Program-made: the position numbers and the translations under genes
Assembly (NCBI GenBank): GCA_018340805.1
Contig: JACMZG010001911.1
Span: forward strand, 57,859,064 to 57,923,063
DNA: 64,000 nt
Source: Microvelia longipes
Taxonomy: Eukaryota; Arthropoda; Insecta; Hemiptera; Veliidae
Direction of reading: 5' to 3'
The notes under the pieces: model-generated
The model's input: the letters and a program-made list of their open reading frames with translations, nothing else
The model's database searches: none
Told to the model about the DNA's origin: nothing
Shown: positions 43,466-54,827 of the stretch, piece by piece
Layout: every line of letters starts with the position of its first letter
Position numbering within the stretch: position 1 is the first letter of the stretch

Positions 43466-44515
43466 TATATTAGGATTAAGCCCCACTAGCGGGGTTAATC
43501 TCCGCTATTGGTTCATGTTGTTGGGATATAATGCTAAAGGTGAAGGAGTTCGTAGGGAAGGACATCTTTACTTCAACTAAAGTACTATCCTAGTCAGGCC
43601 TCATCGTCAGACAATGGTTTTAGACCACCATTCGTTTTAAAAACGTTGGCAGTTTTTTAAAACCACAACATTTATCAGTAAAGAATATAATTTATTTGTA
43701 ATGTTATTTTAAACAAATCTGGTGCTGCAAATACTACCTGATAGTTTTTCATCCTCTATAAATATGGAGTTCTATAACATTCTGTAGGCTACATAGAAAT
43801 TATACAAATAATTATTATTTATAAAAAGGACCATGACAGTTATTAATTATTACTATAAGTAGCATTCTGTTTCAAATCATCCATCCCCTAAAATATAACA
43901 AAGTATTTTTTCCACTTGAAATTAGTCTTAAATACTGTATAGCAATTAGTAGAGGATTGGTTTGATGATAAATATTCTCTCAATATTTTCTTAAGTTACT
44001 TCAAAGTACAACTTAAGGTATATTTAGTTGGCAAACTCATTGGGAATTCCTTGAATGATAAAAAGGTATGAGGTAGTTGGTAGTATTGATTTTTATCTAC
44101 ATTCTATAGTAGTAGTAGGCTAAGCTTACTAGTTAACAGTGTGAATTTCTTTCGACACCTGACATTAGCTTAATGTCATTTTTTTATCAATGTCTCAATT
44201 GATCAAACTTGAATTCCTTTACAAAGATAATTTCATGAATAATATGGCTGATAAGCCTGATTTCAAAAGGGAATATCTTACTATTTATAATAAAAAAAAG
44301 CTTATTTCAAAAGACTATATCCTAAATACATTTAAAAGTTATTAATACTTTTATCCTACTGTTTAGTTAACCTATAATAGCTAAACTAATTAATTGTGTT
44401 ATAAATGTTAATTTTATGTATCTAATTGTTTGTTTATTGACCTTATGATTGCAGAGACATAGATCTGGATCCTACCAAACACTCTCACTCCTCTCAACCA
44501 TTCGACAAAGGCAAG
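42880..44515 (+). CDS. APC-like N-terminal exons, partial gene
   Basis: Three exons with good splice sites and matching phases: 42880-42982 (donor GTATGT), 43088-43160 (TTCCAG / GTAATT) and 44455-44515 (TTGCAG / GTTAGT), 79 codons ending in phase 0. Exon 1 encodes SYEDLLDRVRSLTRETLNLQ, which resembles the N-terminal dimerisation coiled coil of APC (SYxxLLxxVxxLxxExxxLxxQ). NSSQIK...LLNQVERDIDLD follows, at the place of APC's SSGQIDLLERLKELNLD. APC is a Wnt-pathway scaffold. Downstream exons (armadillo repeats) are not visible before 64 kb, and the assignment rests on a short coiled coil, so another coiled-coil protein remains possible. That these are real coding exons is more certain than the name. 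Confidence 0.5.
43397..43463. repeat. (TA)n microsatellite
   Basis: TA repeat in the intron after the second APC-like exon. Confidence 0.9.
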
Positions 44516-44860
44516 GTTAGTGTCTTCACTTTTTTTTTTTTGGCATTGGTCGACTTGGACCATACAGCCATATATATATAATTTATTTATACTGCTCAAA
44601 AATTTTTGTTATTTCTTCTTGGTGTTTAGTTTGAACACTTGATAAATATTATTATTTCCAATTATTTTATTGGATATTAATTATTAAATGATAGTATGGA
44701 TATTGTTTATTTATTTATTGTTTTAGTGTCTTCACTTTTTAACCTTAATATATTTTTCCTAAATTTTTTATATTTTAGTTGTTGAAACACCCAATTTTTT
44801 TATAACCAGCAGTCTTATAAGCAGGAGAGTAGCATTGCTCTCTCCTTAGTCCGCCTCTTA

Positions 44861-45003
44861 CAGAGGCGGACTGGCCAGCGAGTTCGGCAGCCCTCCTTGG
44901 GCCCCTCAGCCAAAAATAAACTAAAAATAAGAAAACAAAAATTTTAATAAATGATTAATTAATTTTAAGCTTATAATATTTAAATATATTTATATATATA
45001 TAT

Positions 45004-45048
<45 letters not shown>

Positions 45049-45050
45049 TT

Positions 45051-45102
<52 letters not shown>

Positions 45103-45685
45103 TATATATATAATATATATATATATTTATATATATATATATATATATTATATATATTATATATATATATATATATTATATTATGTTATATTCATTAAAA
45201 CCAGAATCAAGGGGCCCAATACTTAATATAGGGCTTAAAGAGCTCCTAGAGACAAATGTTTTTAAAGTACTTAAATATGTTACTGAATCTAGGATCTTTA
45301 AGGACCCAATTTATTTTACCTGGACTTTTCAAGGCCCCATGCGGAAGACTAGGGCCAAAAAGGGTCCTAGCATACTCCTCGATCAGCCTAGAGATTAAAC
45401 ATAAAATAGTTAATTAAATATTTACATTTAAAGTCATAAACTTAGGTTTTATTAAGTTCATTTATATTTTACTAAAGTTTATTTTAATTTAATTTAATAA
45501 AATATTTTATTTAATTACTTTTATTAAATTAAAATTAAATAAATTATATTAAGTTTGCTCTAGTTCTCTACTCTAGTTAAAAGTAGACCCCTTTGTTTGG
45601 GAAATAATATTGGACCCCCCCCCCCTAAGTTTGGGGTCTTTTAGGGCAAACCCTTCTTGGGCCTTTTTGGTTCAGTCCACTGCTG
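44861..45685. mobile_element. hAT-like element with internal TA array
   Basis: The left end CAGAGGCGGACTGGCC resembles the inverted right end (CAGCAGTGGACTGAACC), each followed by GGGCCC-type blocks. The interior holds interrupted TA at 44986-45183 and a short non-domain frame at 45183-45398. No clear duplication. Confidence 0.5.
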
Positions 45686-46059
45686 CTCATATCGGATGAT
45701 TTAATTATTGATTATAATGCTGAAGATGGGTAAAAACTTAAATTCGGTAAAAATACGTATTATTAATTTTTAAGTTTGCCTGTGTCTTAAACACGATAAT
45801 GTGGAAAATATGCAATTTTTAAGGTTGTAGGACACAAATTAGCAAATTTTGTTGTATTTTCGACAATTTGAACAGTTATATCTCTCGGTATACTAAATCA
45901 ATTTTAATGGTTAAAACGTTGATTTTTGCAAATTTAATAAAAGAAGAACCCTTTAAATTTTTTGATATAACAAATAAGATCACCGCTTTCAGGGAGAACT
46001 GGATTTTGGGACATTTCTAGACTTTGAAGGGACTCCGAGGCCAAAATTCCATTATTAGG

Positions 46060-46640
46060 TGCAGTTATGCTATCAGAAAAATAATTTTTTGTATGACATC
46101 ATTAACCTGCTCAAATGACTCGGCAAAAATGTCGAAAAACCATAAAAAGCGGAGAAAATATTGTGATCGGATTGAGATTTGGCACGCACATAGTCTATCA
46201 CGCACATAGTATATGTTACAAGACTATCATATGTGCCAAGTTTCATCTCATTATCTGCATTAGTTCATTTTTTACTTTTCCTCACCTTCATACATAAGGT
46301 ATATAGAGGAAAAGTATGGTTTCACCCAAAAAATGTTAACCCGAGATTTCACTTGATATCCATTTTAGGTGTTTTAGGACCATCTGAACTGATTTCAGCT
46401 TGATGTCTGTCTGTCTGTGTGTGTGTGCCTGTGTCACGCATAACTCCCACTGTGTTTATGCTAGATAGTTGAAACTTGGTACAAAAAAGTCTTTGGGTCT
46501 AGTGTGCTGCCTGGAATATCAAAATTTTATTCGACACATTTAACCCTATTGGCTTAGTCAGCAAAAATTTAAATATTGAAAATGACCCGATGAACTTGAA
46601 ATTTGGCAGGATATACCTCTCAATATGACAACAAATCTTC
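46060..46640 (+). repeat. 5S-repeat family, 5' and middle segments
   Basis: 46296-46560 has GGAAAAGTATGGTTTC, CTGTCTGTCTGTGTGTG and CATAACTCCCACTGTG. 46110-46290 has CGGCAAAAATGTC...AAAAGCGGAGAAA and ATATGTGCCAAGTTTC, shared with 38567 and 51950. It appears to be two adjacent copies of the family. Confidence 0.55.
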
Positions 46641-47459
46641 CGAATTCCGTTTTGATATTGGCCGCCCATTTTGAAATTATTTACTTTTGAAATTTAAATG
46701 TTGACCTTAATAATACCAAAGTATGCACGTGTTTTTGACATATAACACGTCGTTGGAACGGAAAAAATATAAAAAACTACTACTAAAATCTACTAATTAT
46801 TTAAAAAGTTATAAGCGAACTTAATTATTAATTAGTGCGACATTTTTGTTAAAGTAAAAGTTTGTTTACATTTGTCAAGGTTACAAATTTCGCCAAAAAT
46901 TCAAATAATTTAATAACCGAGTAAAAATCGAACTTTTTTTCTTTTAAGATTATGCAAAGTTTAACGTTCTTGTATGCTTTTTTATACTAATTAAATTATT
47001 ATTTGTTAAAAATAATCGAAAAAAATGTGCTTAAATACTAAAGTGATATCAAGCCACCATTATTTACTTAGAGAAATGTGTTTTTTTGTTAAAAAAAATG
47101 ATGAAGCTGTTGTCCTGTAACACATTTCAACAAAGAATGTTAGTGTTAGCGCCACAACTCAGTGGCTATAAGCTCGCCATGCACTCTAGCCATACTCTAC
47201 AATCACAATGTCTTCCTTATTCAGATCTATTTAGTCGCCTTTGACTTACACTTGGTTTCAATTAAAGTTGATGTCTCTTTCCGGTAGTCCCCTCACCTTT
47301 AACATGTGCGCAACCGGACACAATCTTACATCCTACTTACTACTATCTATAAGTTCGTACGCGATATATATTTAGTGTTATATCATAAAGGGCAAATACT
47401 TATCTTAAGTATGTACCAGTGGTAAAAATTACCTAGGCTCTAGGTGTTGTTCAAACCAT

Positions 47460-47840
47460 CGTAGATTCTCTGAGAGCGAGCGAAGCGAGTCCGACTATAG
47501 GTGGAGGAAAGTTCCGGAGTGTGACCCCCGTACCGAGAAAAGACTTCTCGTGTAAGTTTTTTAAATTCGAGTATTTTCTATATTAAGTTGACAATTGTAC
47601 AGCAATTACGGTAATACATGGCACACCAAGTTTCGACCGAGTAATATCTATGATTTGTGTTGAATCGTTATTATCGAGCCGTGAACTACGCTGGATGGTG
47701 ACCACTTCAATGGATATAAATTAACCATCTGCAGGACTAGTTGCCACAAAAATTTCTCGGTTTATATACTCTGAGGCGAGCGAAGTGGTCCGAATTTGGG
47801 AGAGTAGGCGTAAGCGATTTCCGATGTGATGCAAAGTTTC
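47460..47840 (+). mobile_element. 5S-rRNA-derived repeat, copy 4, degraded
   Basis: 47664-47710 retains TGAATCGTTATTATCGAGCC and CTGGATGGTGACC, a decayed 5S-like core. Flanked by GAGCGAGCGAAGCGAGTCC (47480) and GGCGAGCGAAGTGGTCC (47773). Confidence 0.5.
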
Positions 47841-47939
47841 AGTTTTTATGGATAGTTACCAAATATTGTAACTATTTTAACTGTAGTTTAGAAACTGCGC
47901 TGAATTTCAAATAAATGTGACATACATAGTTTTAATCTT

Positions 47940-48260
47940 TTCATAAATCGTTTTGTAAGACAAATACATAATCAATTTCGTCTTTACATTACCATACACG
48001 TCAGTTTGTGACATCATCAACCTAATCAATTTTCGTCTTTACATACATAACACCTCGTTTTGTAAGACATACATATCAGTTTCGTTTTACATTACATACA
48101 TAACACTCGTTTTGTAAGACATACATAATCAATATTCGTTTTTACATACATAACACTCGTTTTGTAAGACATACATAATCAATTTTCGTTTTTACATACA
48201 TTAACACTCGTTTTGTAAACAATAATCATGTCAGTTTATTAGTTTTATTACATAAAAACT
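47940..48260. repeat. ~50 bp tandem repeat
   Basis: Five to six units of CTCGTTTTGTAAGACATACA plus TAATCAATTTTCGTTTTTACA, with a final inverted-like unit near 48260-48300. Confidence 0.8.
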
Positions 48261-48299
48261 CTCGTTTGTGTAATGTAAACAATTAAAACTGAGTGTATG

Positions 48300-50600
48300 T
48301 CTTACACCGAGATGTTACGGTTGGTTGTTTTAAGCAAAGTTCTTATGTTGAAGGTTCAAACAATAGCTTCATATAAAAGTACACAGGAATAAGTAATATT
48401 AGGGGTAATTCTTATCAAATGTGAAAAATGTGCAAAATTATGTATAATTTTAGGGCGCCTTTAGGATGGATAAACTTTTCGTAAAGCTAGAGCCAATATT
48501 TGCACCATATATTTGCCCATACATTGCATCTGAAATATTCCACCTTCCACTCGTTTCCTCCAATATCGTCTTTTGAGCAATCTTATATGAATGTAATTTT
48601 CGGATGAAAATTTGCCTGCAAGATACATTTGTCCTTTGTTTGTGAGGTTTTTAATTCTGATCATTCCTTATCGAATCTAATTCAGCGTACCGACTTAACG
48701 CCTGATTAATCTTTTTTAAGATAATTTTTACTGGCTAAAGAAAAGTCAATGGATTATAAAAACACCCTTGTTCCAGTAGGATTATCTATTTCATTGACCA
48801 GGATTATTCTATCCTTACGATCGAGTTCTTGGTTTTTTTAAAGTTATGCAAACTCCCCTTTGTTTATATTTGAATCTCTTACGATAGCATGATTAATCTT
48901 TCAGTATATGTAATGTAGATTTTGTTTGTGTAAAAATGACTTTGCTTATATATTCTTTATAGTTTTGTTTAGATTTAGTGAATTTTCGTAGAAAAGTTGC
49001 TTTCCGGTAAAATCCCGGTGTTTTATATTTTTTTTGCAAATGTAATACTTTACCTACGGTATAAAAAAAGAAAAAACAAGAAACTTTCGGCCTCTTGTCC
49101 GCTATGCGGACTTGGCGCTTCGCGCCTCCGCGTGGGATACGGCTCTCCATTCCGGAGTCGCAGGGAGGTCCCAATCTGTATATATATATATAGGTTAAAA
49201 TAACTGATAAATATATATATTAAGTATATAATATATAATATATATATATATTTTATATATTGCTACTATAACTATGCTACGACAGCATAGTTTTGTACAA
49301 CTAATCAAATAAATCTGCGCATTCCTTTGAAAAGTCCAGAAAAAATTGAGTAAGGAGTAGTAACGCTTCTGCTCAAGTTTTAAATCATAAAATAAAAGCA
49401 AAATTGGACTGTTAGGATCAGAACAACGCATTCTAAAGGGATTCGCCCGGCATGCGGACTCCCGCCGCTGAATTTTTTTCTAGTCAAACATCCGGAAAAG
49501 TCTTTTAAAGATAAAATTGATTTAAGACTCATCCCGGAAGGTCTTGTATGTTTATAACCCCAGATTGTTTCCGGCTGTTGTTTCTTTTAATTTTGAAGGA
49601 ATCTAAAAGTACTTAAATAGCACTTATCCAAAAACTACTTTTAGAATATTGATAGAAATTGTGATCAAATGCATAAATACTAATACTTATAAGAAACACC
49701 CACCATGGCTGATAGGTGAATGTTTGTATGTATGAAATAGGTCCCATACCCATTGGGGAATTAAACCTAATTTGTTATTTTATTACTTAATAACAAAGAG
49801 CAAAGGTTCTCGAAATTTTTGTCACAACATTCCTCTATTTATTCAACATTTTTTATTTAATTTTAAACCTAATTTTTTTAAATCCAATTTGAATCCAAAA
49901 AATGGAGAAAAAAAACAAGAAAAAGAGAACTGCTTTTTCTTTTTTTTTTTGGATTTGAATTCAATTGAATTTGAGTGACCCTGGAGTCACTCACGGAAGT
50001 TATCCTCAAGATATCTTTGTATATCTTATATACAGATATAGATATATAAAGATAGAGATATCTAAGTAAAACCTCAAGATTATCTTGTATATAAGATATA
50101 TTTGTATATCTCATATACAGGTATAGATATATACAGATAGAGATATCTAAGTAAAACCTCAAGCTTATCTTGACTATTTTTAATTACTTGCTTCTCATGT
50201 AATTTTTTCAGATGGTATTTAATCTCTTATTGTACTAGGGTAGGTACTTTTAAATTTATTGATTTTCAATCTATTAATAGTCAGTACTACTGACTTGAGT
50301 AGATATAGGCCAGATGTCTGTCTGACCCTTTATGTGTCTAGGGGTCATGGAATCATAAGCACGAAGGGTTCTCTTGTACCCAAATATTAACGTTAGTGTG
50401 GTATAATTAGTAGCGTAGGGTGGGCTAGAGGGAGGCGAGTCAGATGCGAGGAAGGGAGAATTTTCTCTGCAGTTCTCTAGCATCCTCCAGTCTTAGTTCT
50501 GTGCCGCTACACGCCGCGTCTTGATTTACTTTAAATCCGCTTTGTAACAGCTACTTTTCGTTTTTTCATCTTTTATAAAATTTGTCGAATCCTATTTTTG
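48300..50600. other. Intergenic, no gene seen
   Basis: No recognisable exon. Contains the double hairpin at 49097-49126, a single copy (49417-49475) of the repeat end seen at 62191-62565, and a short duplicated TATCTTGTATATAAGATAT region at 50010-50170. The GC-rich patch 50390-50520 could be a promoter of the downstream RUNDC1 gene but shows no defined element. Confidence 0.4.
49097..49126. other. Two adjacent perfect GC-rich hairpins
   Basis: GTCCGC-TAT-GCGGAC (49097-49111) and GGCGC-TTC-GCGCC (49114-49126), separated by two bases, in AT-rich surroundings. Confidence 0.6.
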
Positions 50601-51644
50601 TTTTGGTTTCTTTTAGCACAAGACTATCCTCCGTCTACCATAGACGGTAGGAAAATAAATTAGGAGAAAATGGACACTAGAATATTTAAAAACGATAACG
50701 ATCTCACCACTGATAACAACAATCGACAGTTGTAAGATTTATATATTTTTTTTGGTTTTTTTTGAACTATTTTATTTTTTATTCCCTTCGATTTAAGTTG
50801 GTAATACTGTGTGAAGTTTTGGGTAATATGTTGCTTGGATGCTGTTTATTATTGTTTAATACTATTTTGGTTGTTTAGGGTGGGGGTATATAGTGTTAAG
50901 TCTGGTGATAAGAGTCACTGCCATGTTGCGCCGTACGACTTTAGTGATAAGGGAGTCGCTGTTACCCCCACTCCTCCAGTTCACTTGCTAAGTTTGTAGT
51001 TGACAGGCGCCCTAGACTCGGTTCAATATTTTCGAGTTGTTTTCCCTACTATCTAACGTGGCCTTTTCTCCCATCTTATTATGTATCTGTTATAACCAAG
51101 TATTTTCCCATCAGGTTTTCTTTTCATCTCCGATATTCTCAAATACCATCAAAAAAAGTAATTATATTTTTATTTTTATACTAAATACAATTAAATTACT
51201 ACTTAATTTGAATTATATTGATTTATATTCTCTAATAATCTATTTCTTATAAATGTATTATAATTTATGTTGATAAGTTTAATAAAATTTAACATGGTAA
51301 CTTTTCCCAAAAAATGTACCCAGCTCCAATGTAAAATGCTTTAAAAATTCCAAAAAAATAAGCTTGTATAATTCAAGGTTTAATAAGTTCGCGTGTTTTA
51401 TTTGTAATATTATATTTCTTGCAAGCTACGTAATTATATGCAATAATGTATTTTATCTTACTTACTTGACTATCATATCATATTTGATTTATAAATTTAT
51501 TTTTAATTTTGATCTATAATTTTTTATTGTGGTTTGCTTTTGCTGTTTCTTTTGGTTATGACTGCCTTCAAAACATATGTTTATGTTGCTAAAAATAGAT
51601 CGTGTGTTTTCTGTTTTGATTTATAACGTAGACATATAGGTATA

Positions 51645-52240
51645 GTATTGTGTTTGCTAAAAAGCCGAAACCAGGATTCTACCCGAATTATCCGTTTCAG
51701 GTGTTTTTATGACCTCCTAAATGGTTTTGACAAAGTTGTCTGTCTGTATGTATGTGATTGTATGTGTGTGTTTGTGTATCTGTTATCGTATCCCTGAGTG
51801 TATTTATACTTGGGGAATATAACATGAAACGAAAATAAGGCCCGTATTCAAAGACACTTTCCTAACATTCTCCTTAAGGAACAAGAAGAATGTTAGGAAA
51901 ATGTCTTTGAATACGGGCCTAAATCTTTAGGTCTAGTTCGGAAAATATTTTAACCCGCAATTATAATGACTCTGCAAAAATTAATAAAACGCGGAGAAAT
52001 TTGTCGATCGGTTCGTATGCAAAGTTTCGTTTTAACGAGGCAAGTATACCTATGATTTTTGTTGTATCATAAAAATTAAGTAGCATCGAGTGAGGTCAGT
52101 GCCTGGATGGGTGACTGCTGGAAATAAAACGAATGAATTTACTGTCTAAAGCAAGAAAATCGAGTCCGAAAGTTTACTGCAATACATTTAGCCATATTTA
52201 TTCCACCGTACCCCACTACCGGATTTATTTTATATTTAGA
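51645..52240 (+). mobile_element. 5S-rRNA-derived repeat, copy 3 (most complete)
   Basis: Runs from AGTATTGTGTTTGC through TGTCTGTCTGTATG and TATCCCTGAGTGTATTTA, then AAACGCGGAGAAATTTGTCG, then the 5S-like core at 52068-52126 (TCATAAAAATTAAGTAGCATC... TGGATGGGTGACTGCTGG), to a 3' end with CCGTACCCCACTACC. An 81 bp hairpin MITE (51839-51919) is nested inside. Confidence 0.75.
51839..51919. mobile_element. 81 bp palindromic Harbinger-like MITE, copy 1
   Basis: Nearly perfect palindrome with ends GGCCCGTATTCAAAGACA / TGTCTTTGAATACGGGCC. Flanked by TAA on both sides (51836-51838 and 51920-51922), the target duplication typical of PIF/Harbinger. A second 81 bp copy is at 62653-62733. Confidence 0.8.
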
Positions 52241-52540
52241 ATTTAAAAGTCTTGTGAAATTTATTTAATATTAGACTTTTTGTTAAATTTGATTACCTTC
52301 TCTGCATAGTAGAATTTCTGAATTTCACTCCACTCTTGCCCTCTTACTTGTGTTATTAGATGTTTAGGATATGCTAAGTAAACATTAAAAGTAATATATT
52401 TTTTTTTTCCAAGTTTAATGTGAATAAGTTTTACATAGTTTTTCATTGTTTACAATTTCATTTTAATGATAAATGATGACGTATGTAATTATATTTTGAC
52501 ATGATGAGTATGTATTACTTATTTCGACATGATGCGATAT

Positions 52541-52572
52541 TATATATGTATAATATATATATTATATTTATA

Positions 52573-52631
<59 letters not shown>

Positions 52632-52663
52632 GTGTGTGTGTGGTGTGTGTGTGTGTGTGTGTT
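52541..52663. repeat. (TA)n-(TG)n compound microsatellite
   Basis: Interrupted TA for about 85 bp, then GTGTGGTGTGTGTG. Confidence 0.9.
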
Positions 52664-53182
52664 ATATATATTACTTATTTTGACATTATGACGTATATTT
52701 GACTTATTTTGACGCGATAAAACACTATATTAGAGCCTTAAAATGTAATTGAAAAATGTTAATGCAAGTTTTGTAGCTATATATTGCTATATAGTATTAT
52801 AATAACTGTATTTAAGAATGCAACTAAAACCGAAAACTAACAAAATTCGCTTCCATACCTTTTATTGATGTTAATGTCAAAAAGTTAGTTCATTTAAATT
52901 CGTGAATATTTGTTAGCTTAGAAATAGTATACTGGTTTTCGTTTATCTTATCGACTCTGTTGTATATTGCAGAGAAATAAAAAGGAGTTGATGTTTTTTG
53001 TTGATGCAGAAATGATAAAACATGTATTACAATTTTTGTTGTTAATAATTTTTTTCTTTATTTCTTTGTACTGTTAACACATAGACATTGTAATAGACGG
53101 GAGTAATTAACTTTATTGTACCGTTACAACAAGCATTCTTCGTTTTTAGGCTTCACCATAAAACATGATCCGAGCATAGGTT

Positions 53183-53670
53183 GGACTTATCAATTAGTTT
53201 GGTAATTGACGTAGTCATTGACTCGACATACCTCTATATATTCGTTTTAAGGCTTTATAATAGAACCTTTCCTTAACTTGAGTGAGACTTATCAATTGGT
53301 TTGGTAATTGACGTAGTCATTGACTCAACATACCTCTATATATTTGTTTTGAGGCTTTATAATAGAACTTTTCCTGAACTTAAGTGGGACTTATCAATTG
53401 GTTTGGTAATTGACGCAGTCATTGACTCAACATACCTCTATATATTTGTTTTTGAGGCTTTATAATAAAACTTTTCCTTAACTTGAGTGGGACTTATCAA
53501 TTGGTTTGGTAATTGACGTAGTCATTGACTCAACAAATCTATTTATTTGTTTTGAGCTTTTAATAGAACTTTTCCTTAACTTGAGTGGGACTTATCAATT
53601 GGTTTGGTAATTGACGTAGTCATTGACTTGACATACCTCTATATATTTGTTTTGAGGATTTACTGTAGAA
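53183..53670. repeat. ~103 bp tandem repeat, five units
   Basis: Units start GACTTATCAATTGGTTTGG at 53183, 53286, 53388, 53491 and 53589 and end with CTTAACTTGAGTGG. The fourth unit has a small deletion. Confidence 0.9.
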
Positions 53671-53734
53671 CAATATAGCCTACTACTAAGACTTTGGCTT
53701 CTTTTATTTTTTAATGGATCTTTTTCATATTGTG

Positions 53735-53917
53735 TTATAATACGACACACGGCTAAAATCAGTTGACAGCGTGAGGAAATAATGCGAGGAAGCCAATGAG
53801 GTTAGTCCTAGACGTTAAACTACGCTACTAGGCCAACCTTATTGGTTCCTCAACTGAACTTCCTCCTTTTTATTTTTTAAGATATTATTTTATATTATAA
53901 CCCGTGTTGTGTTATAA
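53735..53917. mobile_element. MITE family B
   Basis: Ends TTATAATACGACACACGG / CCCGTGTTGTGTTATAA inverted; inner AAATCAGTTGACAGCGTGAG as in 33399-33570. Confidence 0.7.
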
Positions 53918-54293
53918 AAAAAAAAAAATAAACTATTTTTATTATTTATTTATTTATTTTATAGACAAAAATATTTACGTAGCTGTAAAACCAAATTAGA
54001 ATTTTATTTCCTCATCTGCCTTGCAAGAACTGGATCGTTCTATAACGTCTAAGTATATATTTTTAATTATTTTCAAAACAAATGTACTTTTTTTGGTTTG
54101 ATTTCATGTAAACTGCCAATTTTGTTTACTGTCATCTTAACAATGATTTTGTTTTAAAAATTTCAATAAATATTGTACAACTGTTTAATGTCACAAACAA
54201 TTGACTTCCGATATTATCCTCCCTAAAAGTATATAAAAAATAGAAATATTTTAAACCTGCTCGTATTTGATCTATATGTTTATTTAATATAAC

Positions 54294-54332
54294 ACACACA
54301 CACACACACACACACTCACTCTCACACACACA

Positions 54333-54371
<39 letters not shown>

Positions 54372-54383
54372 ACACACACATTA

Positions 54384-54437
<54 letters not shown>

Positions 54438-54452
54438 TTATATATATATAGT
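54294..54452. repeat. (CA)n-(TA)n compound microsatellite
   Basis: About 85 bp CA with CTCTCACA interruptions, then about 75 bp TA. Confidence 0.9.
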
Positions 54453-54827
54453 ATTTAGTTAGCATTGGATCAGAAGTCTAATTGTAAGGATATTGTGGGG
54501 GGACCCTAAGATAACTCTAATATTAAGCCCTGTTATCTGCAATATTTGTGTATTATTTAATCATGAATAGTGACGTATACTTTTTTGTTTTGGCTTGAAC
54601 CATATGTTTAAATCGATCATGTCATTAATTAAGTTTACTTACTAGAGTGACGCTTATTAGCTTCTGCTTTTATTTTTTTCTAATTTATGAATTAGTTATA
54701 ATTTGGAGCTGGGTTGTTTGAGGGTGCCATTGACGTCGTTGCATAAAGTTTTGGAGAAAACTGATAGTATTTGGTTGGTTATGTTTTACAGTTGCCTAAT
54801 GATAAGTCTGACTTAAGATAATGAGAT

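Noticed and set aside
50617..50731. Possible exon between CTTTTAG and GTAAGA containing an ATG
   Set aside because: All three frames from the acceptor stop early, and it does not join in frame to the APC-like or RUNDC1 exons. At best an untranslated RUNDC1 exon; unsupported.
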